DNA from: Pedobacter duraquae | Lineage (GTDB): Bacteria; Bacteroidota; Bacteroidia; Sphingobacteriales; Sphingobacteriaceae | Direction of reading: 5' to 3' | DNA length: 64,000 nucleotides | Assembly (NCBI RefSeq): GCF_004362245.1 | Contig: NZ_SNWM01000002.1 | Location: 992,001-1,056,000, forward strand | Program-made: the position numbers and the translations under genes | Shown: piece after piece, positions 37,301-45,590 of the stretch | How positions within the stretch are numbered: position 1 is the stretch's first letter | How the letters are laid out: each line of letters starts with the position of its first letter | The notes under the pieces: model-generated | What the model was told of the DNA's origin: nothing | Database searches by the model: none | Seen by the model: only the letters and a program-made list of their open reading frames with translations

Positions 37301-39537
37301 CTTCGAAATCAGTCCTATTGAGCAATCCTTTATCGGTTTATGGCCTTTCCATTGCCAGCGGCTCTACATTGGATTTAAATGCAAAAATGCTAAGCGTTGG
37401 TTGTAACGTATATAACAGCGGGATTATTACCGGAAACGCAGGATCTCTGACTTTTAATGGGATAAGTAATACGCAGGATTATAATAGCACAACAACAAAA
37501 ACAACATTGGTTAACCTGACAGGAAACAATACGGCAGGTGGAACGGTCAATTTAAACACAGGAGTACTCGATGTTACTGGAGTATTGAGTCTGACTAACA
37601 ACACCAAATTAAATATTCTAAGTCCCGTTATCCTCACCTTAAAATCTACAGCAACCACAATTTCAAATGTTGCGGCGCTAACAGGAACATCGGCGATTGC
37701 CGGAAACGTAAGCGTAGAGACCTGGCTTACAGGCGGAGCTGGGAAACGTGGCACACGTATGTTTTCCTCCGCAATCAACGAGACATCACTACTTACTTCA
37801 GGAAATAGCACGTATCAGCAGCTGCAAAAAAATATAGTTGTTACCGGACCGGGTGGAGCTGCAAATGGCTTTGATCCGGGTAACACTGCACAGCCATTTG
37901 CTGTAGTACTTACAAAGTATAATGAACCAGCTTTACTCAGCGCTGCACAATTTATAAACATACCAAGTCTCAAAACTGGTGCTGTCCCTTTGGCTCCTGC
38001 TGGTGAAGGCTTTCTGTTTTTTTTCAGGGGCGATAGGACTAACTATACTACTGCAGGAGCAGCAAACTCTATTAAACTTTCCGCCAATTATGTACCGGAA
38101 AGCTTTCCAGCAGTGTTTACCGGACCGCTTAACCAGGGTAATGTCAGCGTGACAATTAGGAACACAAATAATAACAATGATGCCAATAATGGTTACAATG
38201 TGTTGGGCAACCCGTATGCGGCTACGATCGACTGGGACCTGGTAGTTGCCGGCAATCCCGGTACAGGCATTGCCAATGAACTTAGGGTCATACAACCTGG
38301 AGGTGCCATGATGTCAAGAAAGAAAGTAGGTACTACAGTGAGTGTAGTGAATACCGGCGATGCCCTGGCAGCGCAATACATTCAACCCGGCCAGGGATTT
38401 TACACCAGAAAAACGACCGCAGGAACGAGTGCGTTTACTTTTTCCGAAAATTATAAGGCTGTTACCAGCGTGCCAAACCGTTTACTTTCAATACCAGACG
38501 GACAAGAAACAATCAAACTAAGAACATTAAGCGCGGTAAATCCGGGAAGTGCAAACTCAACTGACGACGCAATACAACTCCATATTCAGTTAAAAGATGC
38601 TGCCCTGGTAACCGATGAAACAGCTATTGTTTTCAAAGCGGGTATGGATCCCAATTTCGATGAAAATGATGCAGCGTATTTCGCCGCCGGAGGTACTGTA
38701 ACCCTTTCGACATTAAGTCTGGATGGGAAAAGCAATGCAATTAATTTCATACCAGAGATCAGTCAGGTTAAAACCGTAAAGTTAAATGTAAACGCTACCA
38801 CTACAGGCAACATGACATTGAATTTCAGCGATATAACTACAATAGGACGTTATAAGGCTAAACTTAGAGACGCCTACTCAAATACCGAAACAGACATCAA
38901 ATCTAGTCCTGTTTACACGTTTTCCATCGACCGGACAATTTCGGCAACTTATGGAGCTGAAAGATTTACTTTGGTTTTGGAAGAACCTGATCCACAATCT
39001 ATAAATCTGAGTTCTTTTGTTGTAAAGAAAAATGGAAATACCGCAGACCTCAACTGGATAAGCTACCTGGAACAGGCAACAAACAGATTTGAAGTAGAGA
39101 GGTCTTCAGATGGTATGCGCTATACCAACCTTTCATCAATACCGGCATCACAAAATTCGAACACCAAAAGGTCGTATAGCTTCACAGATCTATCACCCTT
39201 AAGCGGACTTAATTACTACCGGATAAAAACAGTATTTGAGGATGAGAGTTCTGTATATTCCGAAATAAGAAGCCTAAATTATAGCAAAAATGAAGGTTCT
39301 CTTATCCGTATATATCCAAATCCATCTAGTGACGTCATCAGTATCAATTTAGAAGCGCTAAAAGCGAGGCTCACGATATTCGACTTATCTGGCAAACCAG
39401 TAAAAACAGTTTTGTATGGCTCAGATGAGCCGATAAAAACCTCGGTAAATAATTTAAAAGAAGGGGTTTATATTGCCGAAGTCAAAGACTCGCAAACCGG
39501 AAAGGTAGTATTCAAATCCCTCTTTGTAAAAAGATAA
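34375..39537 (+). CDS. Large T9SS-secreted modular protein (FN3, two LamG-like, DUF2341-like domains)
   Basis: A 1720-aa protein. Signal peptide 1-28 ends STSVYGQ. Next comes a beta domain with GFDFWYMGSRYTTISAATNG; an FN3 repeat near 250-330 (LNWTDNSADDAGFAIYRS, GTTYYFRTYSI); a LamG/concanavalin-like domain from LVLYYPFNGNSNE; a DUF2341-like segment (YKKTITLNTKN); and a second LamG-like domain from AVFHFDENTYTG. From about residue 1120 the module shared with its two neighbours begins (GTRMFSSAINE, GPGGAANGFDPGNTAQPF, GNPYAATIDW). IYPNPSSDVISINL to SLFVKR is the type A T9SS sorting domain. ATG 34375 gives a clean signal peptide; an upstream TTG adds nine residues. LamG and FN3 domains suggest glycan or cell-surface binding. 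Confidence 0.9.
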   Translation: MRTSFNNTLLIKLFLFLFISISTSVYGQNMTNYAFNASISTYSALSAPAVAGTLTGDLNNGAYNALPIGFDFWYMGSRYTTISAATNGFLVLGNDVVPDNNYQLLNNLATGQRPMLAPFWDDMVLDNAGLVSYQTSGTAPNRIFTVQYSSIRTSAGVNVFPMQIRLSETSGTIQFFYNRPNAATTNVSASIGINSNSATSAGSFLSLNNSGTAPTVSSATETTTITPNPGNNQSYSFTPSAVAAATDLFFTDVTSTSITLNWTDNSADDAGFAIYRSTDNTTFSYVGKTSASATTFNATGLAAGTTYYFRTYSIRESLNAAPLTGTQATVSTATSGLVLYYPFNGNSNEVISGARNAVSVAAPALTLDRFGAANSAYYFSGSNYMYQGGTAYPAPTAFSLNLWFKTNTATGGKLIGFGGNQTGSNATFDKHIYMSDAGKLYFGVYDNAIKIINTASSYNDNVWHNVVATLSSTGMKLYVDGVLQAASAATTAAQGIQGYWRFGYDALTNWKGNNTNSLEGLSGTSTPVGIITSDYFTGTLDDIQISNRELTSDEIKVGTAAAFNGYAYKKTITLNTKNIVSGTATLTNFPYLLSIQDNDLKLNTALCNLTTTGYATGKVLSNIGADITFTSSTGTALNFDIDTYDPTTGTLVVWLKLPSISNASNLLVNMLFGKATPDVNVTSSTWPSDYKAVFHFDENTYTGTTNDATTSALTAAVSSTMSSANFVSTGKIGKAFTFNGTDQKIVAAANTAYALASTPFTLSAWINTAAPASDQKIISNQTSGGIGYKMGLNGAKPENQNDGTPNRDGLANVTGTSQTVLANTWYHVQGVYSGTTTQTLTMYVNGEEKQKRTGIAAPGTGTVLSFGVGEGGNQFWFNGTLDEIRISNLNKSADWIRTEYRNQNNPTTSGGTSASIAAIGALQAEGKAASSYPGLVYTFAGTYGNDPFSAANWTTNTQNLIELPAATGKVSVIIPASKSVLLSNPLSVYGLSIASGSTLDLNAKMLSVGCNVYNSGIITGNAGSLTFNGISNTQDYNSTTTKTTLVNLTGNNTAGGTVNLNTGVLDVTGVLSLTNNTKLNILSPVILTLKSTATTISNVAALTGTSAIAGNVSVETWLTGGAGKRGTRMFSSAINETSLLTSGNSTYQQLQKNIVVTGPGGAANGFDPGNTAQPFAVVLTKYNEPALLSAAQFINIPSLKTGAVPLAPAGEGFLFFFRGDRTNYTTAGAANSIKLSANYVPESFPAVFTGPLNQGNVSVTIRNTNNNNDANNGYNVLGNPYAATIDWDLVVAGNPGTGIANELRVIQPGGAMMSRKKVGTTVSVVNTGDALAAQYIQPGQGFYTRKTTAGTSAFTFSENYKAVTSVPNRLLSIPDGQETIKLRTLSAVNPGSANSTDDAIQLHIQLKDAALVTDETAIVFKAGMDPNFDENDAAYFAAGGTVTLSTLSLDGKSNAINFIPEISQVKTVKLNVNATTTGNMTLNFSDITTIGRYKAKLRDAYSNTETDIKSSPVYTFSIDRTISATYGAERFTLVLEEPDPQSINLSSFVVKKNGNTADLNWISYLEQATNRFEVERSSDGMRYTNLSSIPASQNSNTKRSYSFTDLSPLSGLNYYRIKTVFEDESSVYSEIRSLNYSKNEGSLIRIYPNPSSDVISINLEALKARLTIFDLSGKPVKTVLYGSDEPIKTSVNNLKEGVYIAEVKDSQTGKVVFKSLFVKR

Positions 39538-39583
39538 TTCAAAAGACTATTAACTTTTTGAACAGCCATTACTGCCGCTTGTT

Positions 39584-39814
39584 TTATATTTTGTTCGCGT
39601 TCTGCTTACGCAGATAAATTGTTCCGATAAGCAGACCCGCAGCCATCAGGTAAACCACATGGTCGTCTAAGGGTACATCCGGACTATCCGGGTCAACACT
39701 GCAAAAAGGGTCTACTGCAGGGTCGCAGGCCTGGGCATTTGCCCGCAAATTAGAAATACAAAAAAGAATGAAGAGCAGGGTAAGTCGTCGGATAATAAAT
39801 TTAAATTCGGGCAC
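39584..39814 (-). CDS. Exosortase-substrate microprotein (PID-CTERM-like)
   Basis: A 76-aa protein built like the one at 33843. Residues 1-28 are a signal peptide ending RANAQ; a short cysteine-containing part (CDPAVDPFC) follows; DPDSPDVPLDD (41-51) is the sorting motif; residues 53-67 form a membrane helix; and LRKQ gives the basic tail. The two microproteins share DPDSP, the P(I/L)DD box and RKQ but little else. It starts with GTG 39814, just 3 bases after the stop of the 1641-aa secreted protein gene, so the two must be co-transcribed. It converges on the 1720-aa gene with a 46-base gap. Confidence 0.8.
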   Translation of the reverse strand: MPEFKFIIRRLTLLFILFCISNLRANAQACDPAVDPFCSVDPDSPDVPLDDHVVYLMAAGLLIGTIYLRKQNANKI

Positions 39815-39817
39815 GGG

Positions 39818-42800
39818 CTATAATTTATAGAACTTGGAAACACCTATGGTTTTGCCAGTTTTTAAGTCTGTCAGCTCCACAAAGTATAAGCCATTCAAAA
39901 GTGTACTAATATTCTCTTTAATCAATTGTTTCGCTTCGAAAGTATCCTTCAAAACAGGCTTTCCCTTTAAATCATATATTGTTAGCTGTACTGGCAGATC
40001 CTCTTTAAAGTTAACATTGAGCTCTCTCGCTGTAGGATTTGGGTATATGGTAAACAACTTCGTATTATCGGTAGCCAGGGCTTCTGCAAAGTTAATAGTT
40101 AATATTTCAGAATAAAGAGAAACCCCATATGGATTACTTTCTTTTAGGCGGTAAAAGTTATCTCCTTTTACTGGTTTTGTGTCTGTATAGGCATAAGTTG
40201 CACTTCCATTACCCTGAACCGTATTAATCACAGAAAAATGAGCCAGATCAGTAGCATGCTCTAACTCAAAGGTATTTGTACTTGCAGCAGCAGGTCTCCA
40301 TTTTAAGGCAACGCTGGCCGCATTTTTAACAGCGGTAAAACTCGTTAACTTAACTGGCGAAACAGGCTCTTCAAAATCAAGCACAAAGCGCTCCGTTCCA
40401 AAACTTGAAGCTACCGCTTTATCAATATAAAAAGGATAACTCGATTGTGCCGTCGTAATCTGGACAGACTTATTCAGATAATTATCTTTAAGATAGACCG
40501 CTTTTGTAGCCACAGCACTAAGGTCAGTAAAGTTAAGCTTTACGTTGCCACTTACAGTACTGTTAACAGCTATTTTCAAATTGGGTACTTCGTCAAGCTT
40601 AGGCATAAAATTAATTGACATCTGATAGTTATCACTTGTCATTGTAGATATACTTACGGTATTCCCAGAGAAAAAGATTGCATCTCCTTGTCCATAAGTA
40701 GCGAGATTTCCATCCTTAAACACCACTGCGGTTTCATTCATGTTCTCGTCATCAGCGAGGTTAATTCTAAGCAACTCGTTTCCTGTAGCAACAGTATTAT
40801 TTACCGCGGAAATCGTGTTAATTGTTGCCCACGCGGAGGTCTTAGTTTTAATGGCGACATTAGCAACTGCAGTATTGGGTTCAACATCCAGTAACTTTCC
40901 GGCATTATAGATACTCGCATCCTTAATATTTTCGTTGAATACTACATTACCCGACGAATTTGCTTTGACATAAAAGCCCTGACCGGGCTGGATGAACATG
41001 GCGTTAACGTTATCCAGATTATTAACCACTACGCCCCCACTCACTGTTACCAAACCCAATCCATCAGGCATAATGATAGATACGATATTAGGACTCAGGA
41101 TTGTACTGTTGTTTGCCTGCAACTTAGTCCATGAAATTGCCGATGGGAAAGGATTACCTAAAGCATTATAGCCGTTATAACTATCGCCGGAAATATTTGA
41201 ATTGGTTACCGGGAAAGAGATCGGACTAACGTTAGCTGCATTTATGGGACCGACAAAGGTCATCAATTGCGTTTCCGGAACCGCGTATACATTTGCCGTC
41301 GCATTCAATTTGGCATTCGCATTAGTTGTGCGGTTTCCTCTGTAAAACAGAAAATACCCTTTCGCAATGCTGCTTTTATTTGCGGTCAAAATACTGGGTA
41401 CCACATCGAATGCCGATACAGCAGGTAATTTTGTTTCATTGTACATCGTCATCGTAACTGCATTGGGCTGACTTGCACCACCAAGATCAAACCCATTCGC
41501 TGTATTACCGGGCCCGGTAATAAACATAAAGTTCTGGAGTTGCTGAAAAAATGTTTTATTGGTACCTGCATCGTTTATTGGCGAGGACAGCATCCTGGTA
41601 CTGCGGTATTTTGTTGCCCCCCCGGTAATCCAAATCTGAATATTCACATCTCCGGTTACTGCGGAGGTACCTGTTAAAGGTCCAATGTTGGCATTGCTGG
41701 TAGCCGTAGGAGCAAGTAATGTTAAGTTTCCAGCAGATGCCAGAACATTTGAATTGCCGGTCAGCGTAACCGTATTGTTGATTAATAATGAGTTAGCGAG
41801 CGTTACCGTGGCTCCACGGGTTTGCGTATAATTAGCAAGGGTTCTCGCAGCTGTTGTAGCTTGATTAAAACCAAGTGTCATATTACCTGATCCTCCAATA
41901 GCTAAAGAAGAAGCACTGGAACCTACTAAATTTGTTGCTCCGTTCAGGGCACCATTAATCGTCAGTGCATATGCCCCTATTGTCAGTGTTGTATTCCCCT
42001 GAAGTGTGAGATCCTGAACAACTGTATTCGCGCTTAAAACAGGTTTGTTGGCAACATCCTGAATGATAATTTGATTTACCGGATTAGCAGGTGGCACGCC
42101 GGCACAAGTCCAGTTGCCGGCGTCAGTCCACACACTGCTCGTGGTACCTTTCCAGATGTAAGTCGTGTTTGTTAGTGTAACAACAAGTGTAAAAGTTGTA
42201 CCCTGACAAGCTCCTGATAATGGCGTTACGGTGTAGGTAGCCGTACCTCCGACTGAGCCGGATAACGTCTGACTGATTGATGATGCTTGTCCCGTTTGCG
42301 CAGAGCCACCAGTAACTCCGGAGCTCATTACAGGAGCAGTCCACTTATAGGTTGTACCCACAGGCACACCCGAAGGAACAAAAGTAAATGCCGTGCCTGA
42401 ACAGGCTTGTGAAGTTTGTGTGGTTGTTAAGTTAGCTACCGGGTTTACTACAACGTCAAACCTTCCACGTACACTCGGACAGCTCCCCACAGCAGACACA
42501 TAGTAGCTGTAAGTTATGGGAACCAGGGTTGTGTTGGTCAGAGCGGGGGTAGTATACGTACTGCCTGTAGCTCCGGATATTGCTGTTCCACCAGTTTCTG
42601 TTGTATACCAGGCATAGGTTCCTGAATTTTGACCAGAAGTAAATGCCGTTGCCGACCCAGAACAAATAGCATCAGTAACTGGTGTAATTTTTAAATTTTT
42701 GATGGCAAACGTTGGCGATCCATCCGGCTGACCAGGTAAGTTCAGGGTAAAAAACAAGAATGCATTCGAAATCGTTGAACTTGCTGTGATAGTAAAAGAC

Positions 42801-44743
42801 AAGCTAACATAGGCGCTTGATCCCAGGGCACTTGATGAAGGTTCGTTAGACACCGTTGTTGGTTTAGCTGATGTGCTTCCCGTAGGCATGACTTGCGAGC
42901 CAAAGGCCGCAACAAGGCTATTTGCAAGATTATTACCACTTAATCCACTATTTTTAAAGTCGACCGTCACCACATAGGATCGTCCGGCAGTAATAGCGAA
43001 AGACCTTGCCGAAGCATTTTCAGATAACCAGATTGTTTGGGATTTATAGTTCTGGGAGTAACCAAATCTAAGTTCTGACCCGGTGTTTGCGATGAATAAA
43101 CCTGATCCACCATCTGTACTCACATTGCTGTAAGGATTGTTGGCAAACCAGTTCGATGCTAGCGGAAGTGCATTTAACGCAGCAAGCGGACTTGGCGCAT
43201 TTGATAAGGAAATCGTTGCAGAACCGTTCATTGTTTGTGTACAAGATGTTCCTGCACTATTTACTGCCACAACGGTATAATTTCCAATGCCTGCTTGTAT
43301 GCCGAAGGATATCGCTGAACCATTGCCTGCCACAGCACTGCCCACCATAGCATTATCTAACATTAAGCGGTAAGACATTCCTGTTTCAGAATTTGACAGT
43401 CCCACTGCAACACCAGATCCCGGCGAGCAATAAGATCCACCACCTGTAACGGTATAGGCTGTCGGAACTTTGTAGACGTTAACAGGATACGTTTGTGTAG
43501 TGGTACAGGTATTTGCCGTTACAGAATAATTTATGGTTGCCGCTCCTACAGACACACCGGTAACTATGCCACTAGAGTTGACAGTGGCGATGGCAGTATT
43601 ACTGCTGCTCCAGGTTCCACCAGAGGTAGCATTTGTAAACGTCGTTCCTGAACCGACACATATTGCAGATGTTCCGCTGATCGCGGAAACTGTAGGCAAA
43701 GCATTTACCGTTACCGTAATATTTGAAACCGGGCTGTTACAACCGGAAGCATTCCTAAGCATCACCCCATAAGTTGTAGTTCCAGTCGTTGCCGTCGAAA
43801 CTGTTGGTGGTGTGGTACTTGCTGCTGTTACAGTATACTTTATATTGTTAAAAAGTCTGCCGCTTGGTGCAGATGTCATCGTTAAACTACCCTGAGTAAC
43901 CGGGCCGCTAAAGTTCTCAGATGATATTGTTCCACCACCGGAATAGATCCCAATACTATACGATCCTGCAGCGGCTAGCGTATAATTAAACAGGTTTGTT
44001 ATTTTAGTAACTCCTGGTTGGTTAGCATAGTTGGTATTGGTGCCTGACAGCGTGATCAGATTACCATTAGCATCGTATAACCCTAAAACCAAACCGGCAA
44101 CCCCCTGATAACTTGGAATAAAATAGTCAATAGAGATAATTGTTGTGTTGGCAACACTAGTAGTAAAGTTGGTTCGTTTGTTATCGCTTGCCTGTGTATA
44201 TCCACCACCATCAAATGCTTCGGAGGTAGTAAATGTAGCTGTGTTTCCGCTAACCCAGTAGGCTGTTGTTCCAACCGGTACGGTTACGTTAGTCGCCAGG
44301 GAATTTGCTGTTGCAAACTGACAGTATGCAGCAGGGTTCGTAACTGTGGGTGCATTTGGCGCACCGTTAATAGCGAATGCTGCACTGGAAGATCCAGTAA
44401 ACCCGGCATTACTTGATGTTACGCGGATACGATATCCTGTTCCCGAAGTAATGGTACTTGGTATTGTTCCCACAATTGTACCCGTTGTTTGGGTTCTGTT
44501 AGATCCTATCGTAGTTGCTGAATTGAATGACCCGCTTGCGTCAGAAAGCTGCAAGGAAAAAGTGTTGTCACTATAAAAGGACAGACCACTGGAGCTAAAC
44601 GGAACCGAGATATTTGAACCTGCGCAAAATGGTGATCCTGTAATCGTACCCGGAGTAATGCTTTGGGCAAACGCCGTAGCCCCGCAACTTATTAAAATAA
44701 ATATAGTAGCTTTTAGAAATAGCCTTAAAGTAAAAGTATTCAC
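39818..44743 (-). CDS. Large T9SS-secreted modular protein with Ig-like and PKD-like domains
   Basis: A 1641-aa protein. Signal peptide 1-27 ends GATAFAQ. Several Ig-like or PKD-like units follow: an early GSPFCAGSNISVPFSSSG unit, then VSAISGTSAICVGSGTTF with GTWSSSNTAIATVNSSGIVTG (a BIG2-like unit near 350-425), and later AICSGSATAFTSGQNSGTYAWYTTE and QACSGTAFTFVPSGVP. From about 1045 it carries the shared module (STRMLSSPINDAG, GPGNTANGFDLGGASQP, GNPFPSAISW, QPGQGFYVKA). IYPNPTARELNVNF to SKFYKL is the type A T9SS sorting domain. A TTG-N19-TAAGTTTA box lies about 105 bases upstream. The microprotein gene follows 3 bases after its stop. Confidence 0.9.
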   Translation of the reverse strand: MNTFTLRLFLKATIFILISCGATAFAQSITPGTITGSPFCAGSNISVPFSSSGLSFYSDNTFSLQLSDASGSFNSATTIGSNRTQTTGTIVGTIPSTITSGTGYRIRVTSSNAGFTGSSSAAFAINGAPNAPTVTNPAAYCQFATANSLATNVTVPVGTTAYWVSGNTATFTTSEAFDGGGYTQASDNKRTNFTTSVANTTIISIDYFIPSYQGVAGLVLGLYDANGNLITLSGTNTNYANQPGVTKITNLFNYTLAAAGSYSIGIYSGGGTISSENFSGPVTQGSLTMTSAPSGRLFNNIKYTVTAASTTPPTVSTATTGTTTYGVMLRNASGCNSPVSNITVTVNALPTVSAISGTSAICVGSGTTFTNATSGGTWSSSNTAIATVNSSGIVTGVSVGAATINYSVTANTCTTTQTYPVNVYKVPTAYTVTGGGSYCSPGSGVAVGLSNSETGMSYRLMLDNAMVGSAVAGNGSAISFGIQAGIGNYTVVAVNSAGTSCTQTMNGSATISLSNAPSPLAALNALPLASNWFANNPYSNVSTDGGSGLFIANTGSELRFGYSQNYKSQTIWLSENASARSFAITAGRSYVVTVDFKNSGLSGNNLANSLVAAFGSQVMPTGSTSAKPTTVSNEPSSSALGSSAYVSLSFTITASSTISNAFLFFTLNLPGQPDGSPTFAIKNLKITPVTDAICSGSATAFTSGQNSGTYAWYTTETGGTAISGATGSTYTTPALTNTTLVPITYSYYVSAVGSCPSVRGRFDVVVNPVANLTTTQTSQACSGTAFTFVPSGVPVGTTYKWTAPVMSSGVTGGSAQTGQASSISQTLSGSVGGTATYTVTPLSGACQGTTFTLVVTLTNTTYIWKGTTSSVWTDAGNWTCAGVPPANPVNQIIIQDVANKPVLSANTVVQDLTLQGNTTLTIGAYALTINGALNGATNLVGSSASSLAIGGSGNMTLGFNQATTAARTLANYTQTRGATVTLANSLLINNTVTLTGNSNVLASAGNLTLLAPTATSNANIGPLTGTSAVTGDVNIQIWITGGATKYRSTRMLSSPINDAGTNKTFFQQLQNFMFITGPGNTANGFDLGGASQPNAVTMTMYNETKLPAVSAFDVVPSILTANKSSIAKGYFLFYRGNRTTNANAKLNATANVYAVPETQLMTFVGPINAANVSPISFPVTNSNISGDSYNGYNALGNPFPSAISWTKLQANNSTILSPNIVSIIMPDGLGLVTVSGGVVVNNLDNVNAMFIQPGQGFYVKANSSGNVVFNENIKDASIYNAGKLLDVEPNTAVANVAIKTKTSAWATINTISAVNNTVATGNELLRINLADDENMNETAVVFKDGNLATYGQGDAIFFSGNTVSISTMTSDNYQMSINFMPKLDEVPNLKIAVNSTVSGNVKLNFTDLSAVATKAVYLKDNYLNKSVQITTAQSSYPFYIDKAVASSFGTERFVLDFEEPVSPVKLTSFTAVKNAASVALKWRPAAASTNTFELEHATDLAHFSVINTVQGNGSATYAYTDTKPVKGDNFYRLKESNPYGVSLYSEILTINFAEALATDNTKLFTIYPNPTARELNVNFKEDLPVQLTIYDLKGKPVLKDTFEAKQLIKENISTLLNGLYFVELTDLKTGKTIGVSKFYKL

Positions 44744-44847
44744 AAATTCCTGGTTGTTAAGTCTTAGTCAAACAGTTTCTCCCACACGATCCGGCAGGCG
44801 TAAGACAAAATGCAAACCAACAAACAGAATTCTGGCACGTAGCTCTT

Positions 44848-44877
44848 TAAACTTATTGTCAATCAGATAGCCATCAA
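44848..44877 (-). promoter_or_regulatory. Candidate Bacteroidota promoter for the 1641-aa secreted protein
   Basis: Read on the - strand this is TTG, 19 bases, then TAAGTTTA, matching the -33 TTG and seven of eight -7 positions of the Bacteroidota promoter at the expected spacing. It lies about 105 bases before the start at 44743, so the leader would be near 95 bases. Confidence 0.45.
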
Positions 44878-45130
44878 TTGGCCAAGTTTCAGACTTTCTT
44901 TAAAGCAAAAAAAAGCAGGTTAGAAAATAGTATTCAAAAGCTACCCCAATGCACGTAGAAATACGTTGGCAAAGAATTTTAACGTGGACGTATCATAATA
45001 TTAAAATAAAGGAAAGTCGTGATTAAAAGGGATGGCCTGAGCACGCAGAAATTTCATAGCTTCCGGTTGTGTGAAATATTCAACAGAAAAAATTGACGCG
45101 CAGCAGAAAAGACCCCCGTATCGCAATCCG

Positions 45131-45156
45131 GGAAAATAAATACCCATTTCGGGCAT
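45131..45156 (-). terminator. Weak candidate terminator after the thioredoxin gene
   Basis: On the - strand ATGCCC-GAAAT-GGGTAT folds into a 6-bp stem (one G-U pair) and is followed by TTATTTT. It lies about 24 bases past the stop at 45180. On the + strand the G-U pair becomes a mismatch, so it favours the - strand. Confidence 0.4.
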
Positions 45157-45179
45157 AATTATCACACTTCAAAAACTAT

Positions 45180-45476
45180 TTAAAGTACTCCGTCGATCAG
45201 TGTTTTGAGCTGACTAGCCTGCACAACCCCACTCTGCCTCCATTTAACTTCACCCCCTTTAAACAAAATCAGCGTTGGCACGCCCTGAATGCGATATTCA
45301 CTTGAAACTGCCGGGTTTTTATCCACGTCGACCTTTAAAATCGTTGCGCTTTCGCCAATCATTCCTTTAAGTTGTTTTAAGATTGGTGCCATCATTTTGC
45401 AGGGGCCACACCATTCGGCCGAAAAGTCTACCAATACTGGTTTGTCTGATTTAATAATATCTGAGAAGCTTGCCAT
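45180..45476 (-). CDS. trxA: Thioredoxin
   Basis: A 98-aa cytoplasmic thioredoxin. The active site [11 protein letters not shown] places the cysteines at 23 and 26, LVDFSAEWC is the preceding strand, and [16 protein letters not shown] has the cis-proline. It lacks the N-terminal strand of longer thioredoxins but is otherwise complete. It is transcribed away from the aminotransferase gene over a 114-base shared gap. It reduces disulfides with thioredoxin reductase. Confidence 0.93.
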   Translation of the reverse strand: MASFSDIIKSDKPVLVDFSAEWCGPCKMMAPILKQLKGMIGESATILKVDVDKNPAVSSEYRIQGVPTLILFKGGEVKWRQSGVVQASQLKTLIDGVL

Positions 45477-45560
45477 GGAATTTAATTTAAACAGTGGTAT
45501 AACAAAACCATCAGCAATTTGGTTTTACCCTGCGATGGTCAAAGCTGAGCGAAATTTACC

Positions 45561-45568
45561 TAATTTTG
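45561..45568 (+). promoter_or_regulatory. Candidate -7 promoter box for the aminotransferase gene
   Basis: TAATTTTG is an exact TAnnTTTG match 22 bases before ATG 45591. I see no TTG 19 bases upstream. The leader would be about 16 bases. Confidence 0.4.
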
Positions 45569-45590
45569 TCATGTTTTTAACTACCCTTCC

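Larger units (their letters stand above)
44744..45179. other. Intergenic region, 436 bp
   Basis: This is the longest gap in the window. It holds the candidate promoter for the secreted protein gene (44848-44877) and a possible terminator for the thioredoxin gene (45131-45156). I see no open frame with a plausible start, no tRNA and no repeat. Confidence 0.6.

Noticed and set aside
42123..43772. Several open frames in other phases inside the 1641-aa secreted protein gene.
   Set aside because: They follow the codon bias of the host gene and carry no recognisable domains.
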